Shown: positions 28,251 to 36,715 of the stretch, one piece after another | Layout: the number at the start of each line of letters is the position of its first letter | Numbering within the stretch: position 1 is the stretch's first letter | Origin: Cyclobacterium roseum | Lineage (GTDB): Bacteria > Bacteroidota > Bacteroidia > Cytophagales > Cyclobacteriaceae | Assembly (NCBI RefSeq): GCF_010119225.1 | Contig: NZ_WNKF01000022.1 | Span: 21,238-85,237 of the forward strand | Direction of reading: 5' to 3' | DNA length: 64,000 nt | The notes under the pieces: generated by a model | The model's input: the letters and a program-made list of their open reading frames with translations, nothing else | What the model was told of the DNA's origin: nothing | Databases searched by the model: none | Program-made: the position numbers and the translations under genes

Positions 28251-31001
28251 TCAGGATTTGGTTAGAAATTCATCCAAATTCATCAGCGCATTGGCGATGA
28301 GTGCCAGGGCGGCCAGTTCCGGGTTTTTCTGATCCTCTTCCGCAAATTGCAGCCACTCCTCCATCGCTTCGGTATCGGTGGAGAAATCTTCCAGGGCGAA
28401 TGCGTACAATGATTGAAGGTGTTCGTGCTTTTCGGGGCTGATGGGCTGCAACAAAAGCCTTTCGTAAGCCCAGGAAATGGGATCCGCAGCATCGGACCGG
28501 TACATGCGAAGGGCCAGGTGAAACGCAGCCTCCTGGTATACCGGATCATTCAATGTAACTAACGCCTGCAAGGGAGTATTGGTTACGGTACGGCTAATGG
28601 TGCAAACCTCCCGGCTACCCGCATCGAAGCTAATAAAAGAAGGATAGGGGCTGGTGCGCTTTAGAAAGGTGTATACGGCCCGTCGGTACCGGTCTTCGCC
28701 CTCGCTGGTTTCCCAGGATTCTCCGTTGTAGACGGTTTGCCATACATTGTCCGGCTGGGGGGGCATCACCGGTTTGCCATACATTTTTCCACTTAGCAGT
28801 CCCGAGGCAGCAAGTGCCTGATCCCGGATTTGCTCGGCACTGAGTCGGAATCTTGGGCCTCTGGCGTACCATTTGTTTTCAGGGTCTTTTTCATGTAGGA
28901 GTGTAGATGAAACAGAGGACTGCCGGTAGGTGCCTGACAAAACCATGTCTTTTATAAGCGGTTTTAGCTTCCAGTCATGGTCTTCCATCAGTCGTATGGC
29001 CAACCAGTCCAGTAATTGCTGATGACTGGGAAGGGCTGATTGGGTACCCATATCTTCCAGGGTGCTGACCAGTCCCCGGCCAAATAACTGTGCCCAAATC
29101 CGATTGGCAAGGGTTCGGGCCGTCAGCGGATTTTCTTTGCTGGTCAGCCAGTAGGCAAGGCCAAGCCGATTTTCAGGCCATTCCGGATCCCAGGTGTTGA
29201 GAACGGCGGGGACATCCGGTTTTACGGTTTCCCCTTTGAGCATCCAATTGCCTCTTTCAAACACATGGGTTTCCCGCTTCATGTAATCCGGGTTTTCTAC
29301 GAGGATCGGAACGGAAGGGGTGTTTTTGTTTAGCAAGGCTAAAAAATCGCGGTCCATTTCTTCATGCCCGGCTTGGTTTTCCCCTGGTAGCTCCGGAAAA
29401 AAGCCAAACCAATTGATGGTGGAACTGGTTTGCTGCGGTTTCAGGGATTTGTTCTCCATGTGGAGGTAGAGGTCTACCTTTTCATGTAGCTCTTTGATGG
29501 GAAAGCGGCGGATTTCCCTGCCTTCTGTTTTTCCCAGCGTGAATTGAGACAAAATTTCCCCCTCTGGACCGCCATTACGAATCGTTAGCCGGTTTCCTTC
29601 GTTTCCCGTCCAGTAGTTAATATAAACGTAGGGCGAACCCTCGGTATAGACGTCCCTGAGGTAGCAGGATCCATTGTCCCAAAGGCCCAGCCATTTGGTG
29701 TCGATCAATTCGCCATTTTCAAAGTCCTCGGCAATGTGGCCATGGTATTTGGGTTCCTGATAAAGCAGAATGGCCTCCATTTTTTCTTTGAGCCCTGGGT
29801 TACCGTGCCGGGCAGCCCAGGATTTTATTTCCTCCATGCGGACGCTGTCTTCCCCGGAATAGAATTTTAATTTGGGTTCCTCCCCATGGGTATCCTCATC
29901 CCGGCTGTTATTGAAGAAAGCCATGATCTGGTAATAGTCTTCCTGCTTAAAAGGATCGTAAGGGTGGCTGTGGCACTGCACGCAGGACATGGTTGTACTC
30001 TGCCAGACTTCAAAGGTAGTATTGACCCGGTCAACGACGGCTGCTACCCGAAATTCCTCATCCTGAGTACCCCCTTCATCGTTAACCATGGTGTTGCGGT
30101 GAAAAGCCGTGGCGGTGAGTTGATCTAAATCCGGTTCGGGCAATAAGTCACCGGCAAGCTGCTCCACGGTAAATTGGTCGAAGGGCATGTCCGCATTCAG
30201 CGCCTTGATCACCCAGTCCCGATAGGCCCAGATCTCCCGACTGACATCTCGCTCGTAGCCTTTGGTATCGGCGTAGCGTGCCAAGTCCAGCCACCAGGAA
30301 GCCCATTTTTCACCAAAAGCGGGACTATCCAATAGCGCATCTACCAATTCCTCATAGCTCATCCGACCGGATTTCCACTGGCTTACCAGGGCTTCATCAG
30401 GCGGCAGTCCCGTAAGGTCCAGGCTCAGCCTACGAATAAGGATATTTTTACTTGCTTCTGGGGAAGGGCTAAGTTCTTGCCGGGTCAGCCCTTCGGCAAT
30501 AAACCGGTCAATGTCATTTTGAATGAAAAGCGGAGCCTCTTCCGGGAGAAAACCTGCCTGAAGGCCCTCCTGGGGAGCCACCGGTTTTGTGGGCGATTTG
30601 TATGCCCAATGTTGCCCCCAGTTTGCGCCCTCTTCCACCCACTGGGTGAGAATTTCGATTTCTTCCTCACTGAGAGGTGCTTTCTGGTAAGGCATGCGTA
30701 TTTCCGGATCGCTTTCGCTCAGGCGGGAGATAAATTCACTGCCGTGCGCATCTCCCGGGATGATGGCCGGATGGCCGGACTCGGTAGGCGCAATGGCTTC
30801 CTCTTCAAATAGCAGGCTGAAGCCTCCGTTTTTCTTAACTCCTCCGTGGCAGGAAATGCAGTGCTGGTTGAGTATGGGCTTTACCTGGGTGCTGAAATCA
30901 ATCTCCTTTTCCTGGGTTAAGGCATAGTAAATGACTCCTGCAAGTAGGATGCTGGCCAATCCAATAAGTAAACCAGGCTTATTCATGGGTCGTCTTATCA
31001 T
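28251..31001 (-). CDS. PSD1/DUF1549/DUF1553 planctomycete-type cytochrome c membrane-anchored protein
   Basis: A 916-residue protein in three parts: an N-terminal hydrophobic anchor (LLIGLASILLAGVIYYAL), a planctomycete cytochrome c domain with heme motif CISCH, and DUF1549 and DUF1553 domains (LSLDLTGLPP, FGEKWASWWLDLARYAD, LTARTLANRIWAQLFG, ALVTLNDPVYQEAAFHL). A second heme-type motif, CVQCH, lies in the DUF1549 part. An internal segment of about 150 residues (YINYWTGNEGNRLTIRN...) resembles a carbohydrate-binding insert. Met-6 is an alternative start. Such proteins are thought to support periplasmic sugar oxidation, but the reaction is unproven. It is the first gene of the PSD1-DUF1501-epimerase unit. 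Confidence 0.88.
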   Translation of the reverse strand: MIRRPMNKPGLLIGLASILLAGVIYYALTQEKEIDFSTQVKPILNQHCISCHGGVKKNGGFSLLFEEEAIAPTESGHPAIIPGDAHGSEFISRLSESDPEIRMPYQKAPLSEEEIEILTQWVEEGANWGQHWAYKSPTKPVAPQEGLQAGFLPEEAPLFIQNDIDRFIAEGLTRQELSPSPEASKNILIRRLSLDLTGLPPDEALVSQWKSGRMSYEELVDALLDSPAFGEKWASWWLDLARYADTKGYERDVSREIWAYRDWVIKALNADMPFDQFTVEQLAGDLLPEPDLDQLTATAFHRNTMVNDEGGTQDEEFRVAAVVDRVNTTFEVWQSTTMSCVQCHSHPYDPFKQEDYYQIMAFFNNSRDEDTHGEEPKLKFYSGEDSVRMEEIKSWAARHGNPGLKEKMEAILLYQEPKYHGHIAEDFENGELIDTKWLGLWDNGSCYLRDVYTEGSPYVYINYWTGNEGNRLTIRNGGPEGEILSQFTLGKTEGREIRRFPIKELHEKVDLYLHMENKSLKPQQTSSTINWFGFFPELPGENQAGHEEMDRDFLALLNKNTPSVPILVENPDYMKRETHVFERGNWMLKGETVKPDVPAVLNTWDPEWPENRLGLAYWLTSKENPLTARTLANRIWAQLFGRGLVSTLEDMGTQSALPSHQQLLDWLAIRLMEDHDWKLKPLIKDMVLSGTYRQSSVSSTLLHEKDPENKWYARGPRFRLSAEQIRDQALAASGLLSGKMYGKPVMPPQPDNVWQTVYNGESWETSEGEDRYRRAVYTFLKRTSPYPSFISFDAGSREVCTISRTVTNTPLQALVTLNDPVYQEAAFHLALRMYRSDAADPISWAYERLLLQPISPEKHEHLQSLYAFALEDFSTDTEAMEEWLQFAEEDQKNPELAALALIANALMNLDEFLTKS

Positions 31002-31190
31002 TATTCCGAGTCGAAAATAGCCAGAAAAGCCTGAAATCGCAAGGTTTCGGGGAGGAGAGGCCCAAATCGTTCCGTTTTGTGATCGGAAGATAGACGGCCT
31101 GCCGGTGTGTCTCCCGGAAAGCCATGAAAAAAGACCATTCCTGTTTCCGTTTCTTGCAGTGGGAGGCCTGGGTAATCGTTCAACACGGAT

Positions 31191-31448
31191 TTAAAAGTAC
31201 TTCAGGATTTCCCGGCCAATGAGGCGATGGCCCGCTGTGTTGGGGTGGTTGGATTGGGACATGCGGTCGGCGACGCGGTCACCGATCTTCAGCAGTTGTT
31301 TGAAGGCCAAATAGCTGTCGGACAGGCCCAGTCCCAAGTGCGCTGCCAGGCCCTGGATTTGCTGCGCATGCGGTTCCAACACATGCTCGGTTTCGGAAAG
31401 GTTCACCGGACCTTGCTGTTCCGGAAAGGGATTTCTGCGGCCTACAGG
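31191..31448 (-). pseudogene. 3' remnant of an SGNH/GDSL-type hydrolase
   Basis: The frame reads PVGRRNPFPEQQGPVNLSET and later SNHPNTAGHRLIGREILKYF, matching the end of SGNH hydrolases, where D/N-x-x-HPN-x-x-GH carries the catalytic Asp/His. Only about 86 residues remain. The upstream sequence continues in a different frame, so the 5' part with the catalytic Ser is lost or frameshifted. No start codon other than GTG is available. The segment between it and the PSD1 gene (31002-31190) contains nothing recognisable. Confidence 0.6.
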
Positions 31449-31678
31449 TAAACATACATATCCGCAATCGCCTGAACGAAACCGTCGATTTCTTCGAACC
31501 GAATGCCATTTCTACGGGGGACGGGCAAGGCCAAGGTGTAAACTGTACCGTTGCTACGGTAGCTTAGCTCTGGCGAATACACAGGGGTTTGCTGCAAAAC
31601 AATCGAGGATTTGCTGGAGTATACACGGGCAATTTCGCCATTGTTCAACCGCTCTTCCTCCGGGCCGAAAAAGGCCAT
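31442..31678 (-). pseudogene. Unassigned coding remnant upstream of the SGNH fragment
   Basis: A 78-residue minus-strand frame (MAFFGPEEERLNNGEIARVY... ending FVQAIADMYVYL and a stop) shows protein-like composition but no recognised family. It abuts the SGNH-like 3' fragment in another frame, and frame-crossing at about 31442-31450 would join ADMYVYL to PVGRRNPF, so it could be the frameshifted middle of the same or a fused gene. Its own upstream frame is closed. Confidence 0.35.
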
Positions 31679-31811
31679 CGAACCGTCCCTTGCGATTACC
31701 CATCGCCCCTACCATACGAAAATGCCGGATGGGTTCCGGCAGCAGGACGATCAATGGTCCAAGTTTTTATTTGGCGAACCCGGATTGCATGTTGGATTTA
31801 ATTTCTAAGTA

Positions 31812-31991
31812 ATGAAAGCCATTGTATGCAGCAACTACTGGGGGCCGGAAGTATTTCGGCTGGTGGAGGTAACCAAACCCACCTGCGGGAAAAACGAGCT
31901 ATTGATACAAGTAATGGAGGCCTTTGATGGGATACTCACTTCGGTTAGTTACCGTCGAGGAGCGATCATTTACGCGTCAAATGCCACCTGA
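31812..31991 (+). pseudogene. N-terminal remnant of a zinc-type alcohol dehydrogenase / quinone oxidoreductase
   Basis: A 59-residue frame starts MKAIVCSNYWGPEVFRLVEV and continues TKPTCGKNELLIQVMEAFDG, the N-terminus of the medium-chain NAD(P)-dependent quinone oxidoreductase family, then stops at TGA. The family is normally about 310-330 residues. An intact paralogue is at 34628-35608 and begins comparably (MKAVQFTTYGNPERV). No coenzyme domain remains downstream, so this is a truncated relic. Confidence 0.7.
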
Positions 31992-32169
31992 AATAGCCTA
32001 TTTATTGTGAAGTCCGGAATTTTACGGTCGTACTATTTTAACTACGGAAAGGACATCACGGCTCATTTTGCCATGCGCTACGGAATGCGACCTGGTTTTT
32101 TGACGTGCGTCAAAAGAAAAGACAAGCCGAGTCCTTACTTTTGTGTGTTCAACTACGGGAAGAGAAGTC

Positions 32170-32565
32170 ATGACAATTTCTGCGAAAAACTTGTTATTGC
32201 TGGATGGCGTGGGGGCCTTGATGACGGCTACCCTGCTAAGTCAGGTAGTGGCTCGGTATGAATCGCTATTTGGGATGCCAAAGGCGACCGTCTACGTACT
32301 TTCGGTCGTTGCATTGGGCTTTGCGGCTTTTTCACTGGGCAGCTACTTGCTGGCAAAAAGCGGTTTTACCCGCTATCTCGGAATCATCCTTTTTGCGAAT
32401 CTTGCGTATTGTGTGGCAACTGCTACCTTGACGTTCGTTTATCGTGAAAAACTAACCTGGTTGGGGTTCGCTTATTTTATTGGTGAAATTATCCTTGTTT
32501 TACTTCTGGTTTACCAGGAATACAAAAAAACAAGACCGGGGATTGGTGGCAAACTATTCGTATAG
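32170..32565 (+). CDS. Small integral membrane protein with four predicted helices
   Basis: Starting at the Met at 32170 this 131-residue protein begins MTISAKNLLLLDGVGALMTA and contains four hydrophobic segments (about 8-30, 40-64, 70-90, 96-116), with a short basic tail. Similar uncharacterised proteins with an LLxxDGxGA start occur in other Bacteroidota. The frame is open nine codons upstream, but the Met at 32170 gives the family-like N-terminus. It sits between decayed genes and looks intact. Function unknown. Confidence 0.7.
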   Translation: MTISAKNLLLLDGVGALMTATLLSQVVARYESLFGMPKATVYVLSVVALGFAAFSLGSYLLAKSGFTRYLGIILFANLAYCVATATLTFVYREKLTWLGFAYFIGEIILVLLLVYQEYKKTRPGIGGKLFV

Positions 32566-32566
32566 C

Positions 32567-32824
32567 ATGAAAATACTGCTTACCTCCATAGGTACAAGAG
32601 GAGATATTGAACCGTTTCTGGCGCTATCCGTTGTTCGACCAATGCGCGGGCTCATTAGCTCAATCCTACTGCCGGAAGCGTGCGATTTTTCAGCACCTGA
32701 CCGCTCCCAATGTCGACAGAAATCCATTGATTGGCAATGTTTGTTTCAAAACCAGTCAACTACTTGGTGTCTTTTAGTAATTATAGCCAATACGCTTAAT
32801 TTATACCTGAAAAGCCTCAGGTAG
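32567..32824 (+). pseudogene. N-terminal remnant of a family-28-type glycosyltransferase (UGT-like)
   Basis: The first 21 residues, MKILLTSIGTRGDIEPFLAL, are the N-terminal donor-fold signature of UDP-glucuronosyl/sterol glycosyltransferases. After that the sequence (SVVRPMRGLISSIL...) no longer resembles the family and ends after 85 residues, against about 400 normally. A deletion right after the first beta-alpha unit is the simplest explanation. The ATG lies 1 nt after the stop of the membrane protein gene. Confidence 0.65.
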
Positions 32825-32864
32825 TCGCCATTGCCCATTATCGTTTATCAATCATCAACTCTAA

Positions 32865-33950
32865 TCAATTAAACCCGATGCTCAAAGAGGTTCCAATAAA
32901 GAAATTGCTTTGCGTGGGAGCCTGTTGACTGTCCAGGAAAATTTCATCTCTCCGACTACTAAAGGCCCTACCTTCTACCCGCCAGAGCACATTTTCCATT
33001 ACCTGCACATCCACATTTACAGAATACCCAAACGTTTGAAAGCCACTGCCGGTGGAAATGATCACTTCATCTTTATCCGAATAGTACTCGGCCCTGGCGG
33101 AAACAGCCAATTTCTCGGTAGGTGTAAATCGCCCTATGAGCACAGGCGAATACCAATGATGGTAATCATTGCTACCTTTTTCCACTTGCTGGGCGCCCAT
33201 ATCAAAACCAGCGATCAAACCAAATTTTTCACTGATTTGAAATTGACCATAGAAATTGTGAAAATACCGCATCTGTCGGGTACTGTCCGGCGTGTCGCTG
33301 CCAATAAAGGAACTGCTGTTGAGCGTTACCTTATCATTTGGCGTCCAGGTAAGTTGATGGCCAAAAGCAGGGGTTTGGTTGCCAGGAACCCGTTGTATGC
33401 GCTGCCAGCCATTAAGGAGTAAGCCACTAAGAAACCAGGCTTCATTATCACTGGTATATGAAACTTTTGCCCCGGAGAGAAAGTAAGGCGAGTTTTCCGC
33501 CAAAATACCCCGTGTCATGTTCCAGCAATTGGCCCCTATGGCGCTTTCAAAGCCAATATGAGAGCCAAAGATGCCGGCATCCACCCACAGGTTTTTGGTG
33601 TTGGAGATTTTTACCCCCGCATTGGCTTCAAATATGTTCTTCAAAACTCCGGGTTCGGCCGCGAGATTGGCATTGGCATAGGTTCCTGTCATCAACGCCA
33701 AGGTACCCCTTACCTGATCGTTGTCATAGGCGGCCTGAATGTACCCGAAGTTTAAACTTACCTCATTGTGGCGGTTAAATGAATATAGGAAATCGGGGCG
33801 GTTGTGGTCCACGGGCTCGCCAAAATCGTACACGTAATAGGTTTCCAAATACCCACTAATTTTTAATGGGCGGTCGTTAGAGTCGGCCTGGGCAAAAATC
33901 AGGTTAACCAGGCCAAAAGTTATTGTGATTGAGAGCAGTATTTTAAACAT
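32865..33950 (-). CDS. Outer membrane beta-barrel porin (BBP2/OmpL-like family)
   Basis: A porin-like outer membrane protein of about 361 residues. Features are a signal peptide (MFKILLSITITFGLVNLIFA), the family start LKISGYLETYYVYDFGEPVD, alternating amphipathic strands throughout, and a final strand ending in SLSIGFN. It resembles putative beta-barrel porin-2 proteins that form channels for small solutes. The frame opens at 33980, but Met at 33950 gives a conventional signal peptide. A 17-bp palindrome lies 16 nt upstream of that start. Confidence 0.82.
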   Translation of the reverse strand: MFKILLSITITFGLVNLIFAQADSNDRPLKISGYLETYYVYDFGEPVDHNRPDFLYSFNRHNEVSLNFGYIQAAYDNDQVRGTLALMTGTYANANLAAEPGVLKNIFEANAGVKISNTKNLWVDAGIFGSHIGFESAIGANCWNMTRGILAENSPYFLSGAKVSYTSDNEAWFLSGLLLNGWQRIQRVPGNQTPAFGHQLTWTPNDKVTLNSSSFIGSDTPDSTRQMRYFHNFYGQFQISEKFGLIAGFDMGAQQVEKGSNDYHHWYSPVLIGRFTPTEKLAVSARAEYYSDKDEVIISTGSGFQTFGYSVNVDVQVMENVLWRVEGRAFSSRRDEIFLDSQQAPTQSNFFIGTSLSIGFN

Positions 33951-33965
33951 GTTGGTGAAATTAAT

Positions 33966-33982
33966 CATTGTACCGTACAATG
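33966..33982. promoter_or_regulatory. 17-bp palindrome upstream of the porin gene, candidate operator
   Basis: cattgtac-c-gtacaatg has two perfect 8-nt arms about one central base and lies 16-32 nt upstream of the chosen porin start codon, where it would overlap a promoter or early leader. A dimeric repressor site is a natural reading. It could also be chance in an AT-rich stretch. Confidence 0.4.
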
Positions 33983-34189
33983 TAAGATTTTTTGAAGCCT
34001 ACGATTATAAAAAGCAGACGAATCTTCTTGCACGGATTAAAAGCGCCAAACAAGAGGCTACTTCAGCGCAGGAACCAACAAAAAGGCTAATGGGGAAGGG
34101 AATTGCTGCCACGCTACCCTTTATCCATTGGTTTTAAATTTAAATAGGCCTTGTAGAGGGGCTAAGTAACAATAAAAACGTTTGCCCTA

Positions 34190-34618
34190 TCAAATCCCCA
34201 AGGTCAGTTGGTCTTTGACCTTGTGGTATCGTAAAGCCGCTTTGATGCAGTCTTTTAGTTCCGGGACCGGGATTTCCTGGTTTATTGCAAATATAATGGC
34301 CCGATTTCCCTCGTAGTGAAAGGTACGGTCAAAGACCATTCGAAAGGTATCCACCAGGCGACTCGTGCATTGGAAATACAGGGCATACTGATCCGGGGCT
34401 TTTGCTTTCCAATCCATTCGCATGGTGCTGCCCTTTCTGGTCCGGTAGCTTGGTTCCCCCCATTTCAACGTCTCTTCCAGTTCGTCAACCCCCTCCGTTT
34501 CTTCGGCCGTTTCGATAATCAATTCCCGTAAAAAAAGCATTTTATCCCGAACGGGGTCGGGATACCGGTCAAATACTTCCTTTACGTTGGGATTTGTTTT
34601 TCTTACTAGCTTTTCCAT
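34190..34618 (-). CDS. DUF1801 domain-containing protein
   Basis: A 142-residue cytoplasmic protein of the DUF1801/YdhG-like family with LEETLKWGEPSYRTRKGSTM, QYALYFQCTSRLVDTFRMVF and the final LKDCIKAALRYHKVKDQ. The fold is known as an alpha-beta YdhG-type domain; biochemical role unknown. It is 9 nt from the preceding oxidoreductase gene on the same strand (34628-35608), so the two probably form a pair. Confidence 0.85.
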   Translation of the reverse strand: MEKLVRKTNPNVKEVFDRYPDPVRDKMLFLRELIIETAEETEGVDELEETLKWGEPSYRTRKGSTMRMDWKAKAPDQYALYFQCTSRLVDTFRMVFDRTFHYEGNRAIIFAINQEIPVPELKDCIKAALRYHKVKDQLTLGI

Positions 34619-34627
34619 GGTCTATTT

Positions 34628-35608
34628 TTATTCAGCATGTCCCAGCCTGATCACCACCTTCCCCTGATGCTTTCCCTCACCAAAATACTGAATCAGTCTG
34701 GGTGTATCCCCGAGTAAATAGGGCCCGTCAATGAAGATCTGAATCTTCTTTTGGCTAAAGAGTTCCAGGAAATAGTCTAAATGCTTATTGGGTTTTAAAC
34801 TTACTATTTGAAGCTTTTTGGTGGAAAATAGGGATAGAATTTTGCCAAAAAAGAGGAGGTTTAGCAAGCTGGCCGGTTTGCCGCCGATCGTAACGTATTT
34901 TCCGTTCGGGGATAAAGCCCGTAAGTAAGACCAGGGATACTGGTTGGTTTTGCAATCCAGGATCAAATCGTAGGTCTCGCCCCTCTTTGTGAAATTGGTC
35001 TTCTTGTAATCAACGACAAAATCATATCCGATGGCTTTCATTTGCTCCAGCTTCTCTCCTGAATCTACTCCGGTTACCACGCAACCTTCCAGTTTGGCCA
35101 GCTGAACGGCCAAGGTCCCTACCCCTCCACCGCCGCCGTTGATAAGGATTTTCTGCCCTTTTTTGATATTTCCCAGGTCCCGAAGCGCTTGCAAAGCCAG
35201 ACAAAATGCATGAGGTACCGCCGTGGCCTCTTCGAAACTCAGGTTCTCAGGTTTTTTAATTAAAGCGTTTGCATCTACACAGACGTATTCAGCAAAGGTT
35301 CCGAAACCATACGCTGAAATATCTCCAAATACGGCCTCTCCAACGGTAAATTTTGTTACATCCGACCCGACTGCATCTACCATTCCGGCCAATTCCATTC
35401 CGGGGATTGGCACCTTGGGCTTAAACAGGCCAAATAATAGTCGGTAAAGGTAAGGTTTGCCCCTTACCAGGCTCCAATCGTAATCGTTTAAGGCGGTAGC
35501 ATGTATTTTTACCAATACCTCGTGATTTTTGGGAATGGGTTTTTCCACCTCCCTTACAGCAAGCACTCGTTCAGGATTGCCATATGTTGTAAATTGGACC
35601 GCTTTCAT
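34628..35608 (-). CDS. NAD(P)-dependent zinc-type alcohol dehydrogenase / quinone oxidoreductase
   Basis: A 326-residue medium-chain dehydrogenase/reductase. The GroES-like half shows HATALNDYDWSLVRG and GMELAGMVDAVGSDV, and the Rossmann half has LINGGGGGVGTLAVQLAKLE, an A/GxGxxG-type NADP loop extended by extra glycines. The structural zinc cysteines of zinc ADHs are absent, as in quinone oxidoreductase relatives. Residues lining the active site do not identify a substrate. It is first of two genes with DUF1801. Confidence 0.88.
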   Translation of the reverse strand: MKAVQFTTYGNPERVLAVREVEKPIPKNHEVLVKIHATALNDYDWSLVRGKPYLYRLLFGLFKPKVPIPGMELAGMVDAVGSDVTKFTVGEAVFGDISAYGFGTFAEYVCVDANALIKKPENLSFEEATAVPHAFCLALQALRDLGNIKKGQKILINGGGGGVGTLAVQLAKLEGCVVTGVDSGEKLEQMKAIGYDFVVDYKKTNFTKRGETYDLILDCKTNQYPWSYLRALSPNGKYVTIGGKPASLLNLLFFGKILSLFSTKKLQIVSLKPNKHLDYFLELFSQKKIQIFIDGPYLLGDTPRLIQYFGEGKHQGKVVIRLGHAE

Positions 35609-35840
35609 AGGGGTAGGAATTGGTTTTTGTTGTCTTTCGATGCCGATTCAGGGTACATCTGATTTCATCGCTTTTGTTCCATTTGATGCAATCTCCAACC
35701 AAGCAGCCAGGTTCCGATTTTAGAAACGTGAAGCGGGGATACGCATTTTTTACTAATCACGTTAACTTTATCCGTCAAAACAAAACACACTCCATGGGTG
35801 AGCTGGCAAAATGCGTTGCTGCAAAATAATAACACATGTT

Positions 35841-36269
35841 TTAGGTTCTATTTTTATTTTTCTGGGTCCATTTATTGAAAGCGCCGGTGGACCAAAGAGC
35901 CCATACAACCAGTACAGGTTGGAAAAATAGCCGTATCAATCGCTTTTGGTCTGTATCCAAGCCAAAAGCATCGATGCCATTGGTGTACTGAGATAGGTTT
36001 CCAGGGAAGATAAGTACGTAAAAGACCGCCAACGCAATCCCCACGTAATAGGTATACCCGGTTAGAAAGATCATCGCAAGTCCTAGCGATATTTCTACAA
36101 TGCCAGAGGATATGACGACAAAATCCATAAACGCCGGATCCTCAGGTAGCCATCGTGGAACCTGGGCCTGGAATTCCTCCCGTTGAAAAGTCAAATGTCC
36201 GAGTCCCGCCAGTACCATTAGGCCACCCAGCAGGATTCTCATTAGTTTTTGAATAAGCGTTGTTTTCAT
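35841..36269 (-). CDS. DoxX family membrane protein
   Basis: From Met at 36269 the protein has 142 residues with four hydrophobic segments. It begins MKTTLIQKLMRILLGGLMVLAG and matches DoxX/DoxD-like membrane proteins (GLGHLTFQREEFQAQVPRWL, SSGIVEISLGLAMIFLTGYT, ALAVFYVLIFPGNLSQYTNG, VLVVWALWSTG). Some relatives are tied to redox or thiosulfate oxidation, but the role here is unknown. The frame opens 27 codons earlier; the internal Met matches the family start. Confidence 0.8.
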   Translation of the reverse strand: MKTTLIQKLMRILLGGLMVLAGLGHLTFQREEFQAQVPRWLPEDPAFMDFVVISSGIVEISLGLAMIFLTGYTYYVGIALAVFYVLIFPGNLSQYTNGIDAFGLDTDQKRLIRLFFQPVLVVWALWSTGAFNKWTQKNKNRT

Positions 36270-36350
36270 TTTGACTACCGTTTGGGATGAATTCGTTTCC
36301 GATAGAAAAGTACCCAACATTTGTCGCATGATCAAACCAATGTGAATCAT

Positions 36351-36619
36351 TTACTAAAAACCTTACGTCCGCCCGCGGATTTAATCCCGGTAGTGGTGGA
36401 CCGCTCCCCAAGCGACATCGATGGAATCAATTGGACAACGCGCAGGTGCATGGGGTAGGCGTGCAGCGCTTCCAACCTACAGGCCTGCATCCATAATCAC
36501 GACTCATTTCGCTCTTAGGTGCATCCTGCCACTTTTTTGTGTAGGGTGTTGCCCTTCTTATTTTTTTGTGGATTATTGAATTTTTATTAATTTAAAACGA
36601 AGGCAGGTAGGCATGGGCG
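36351..36619. other. Intergenic stretch without recognised features
   Basis: About 270 nt upstream of the arabinofuranosidase-like gene contain no credible coding frame. The sequence includes an AT-rich tract near 36550-36600 (ttttttgtggattattgaat) that could hold a promoter, but no clear TAnnTTTG/-33 pair was seen. Confidence 0.5.
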
Positions 36620-36715
36620 ATGCCTATTGGCTTGTCCAATGATCACAGCTGCTGCTTTATTGCCGAATTTGTAACCTATCCGTCCGTTTTTTGCGTACAC
36701 GACCCTAGTTCACAA

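Noticed and set aside
31001..31186. Minus-strand frame of 61 codons (MLNDYPGLPLQ...) whose stop overlaps the PSD1 start
   Set aside because: No family likeness, and it lies in a strip of decayed genes. Insufficient to call a protein.
36620..36715. N-terminal extension of the arabinofuranosidase-like protein
   Set aside because: It precedes a clean Tat signal at Met 36716 and shows no family likeness.
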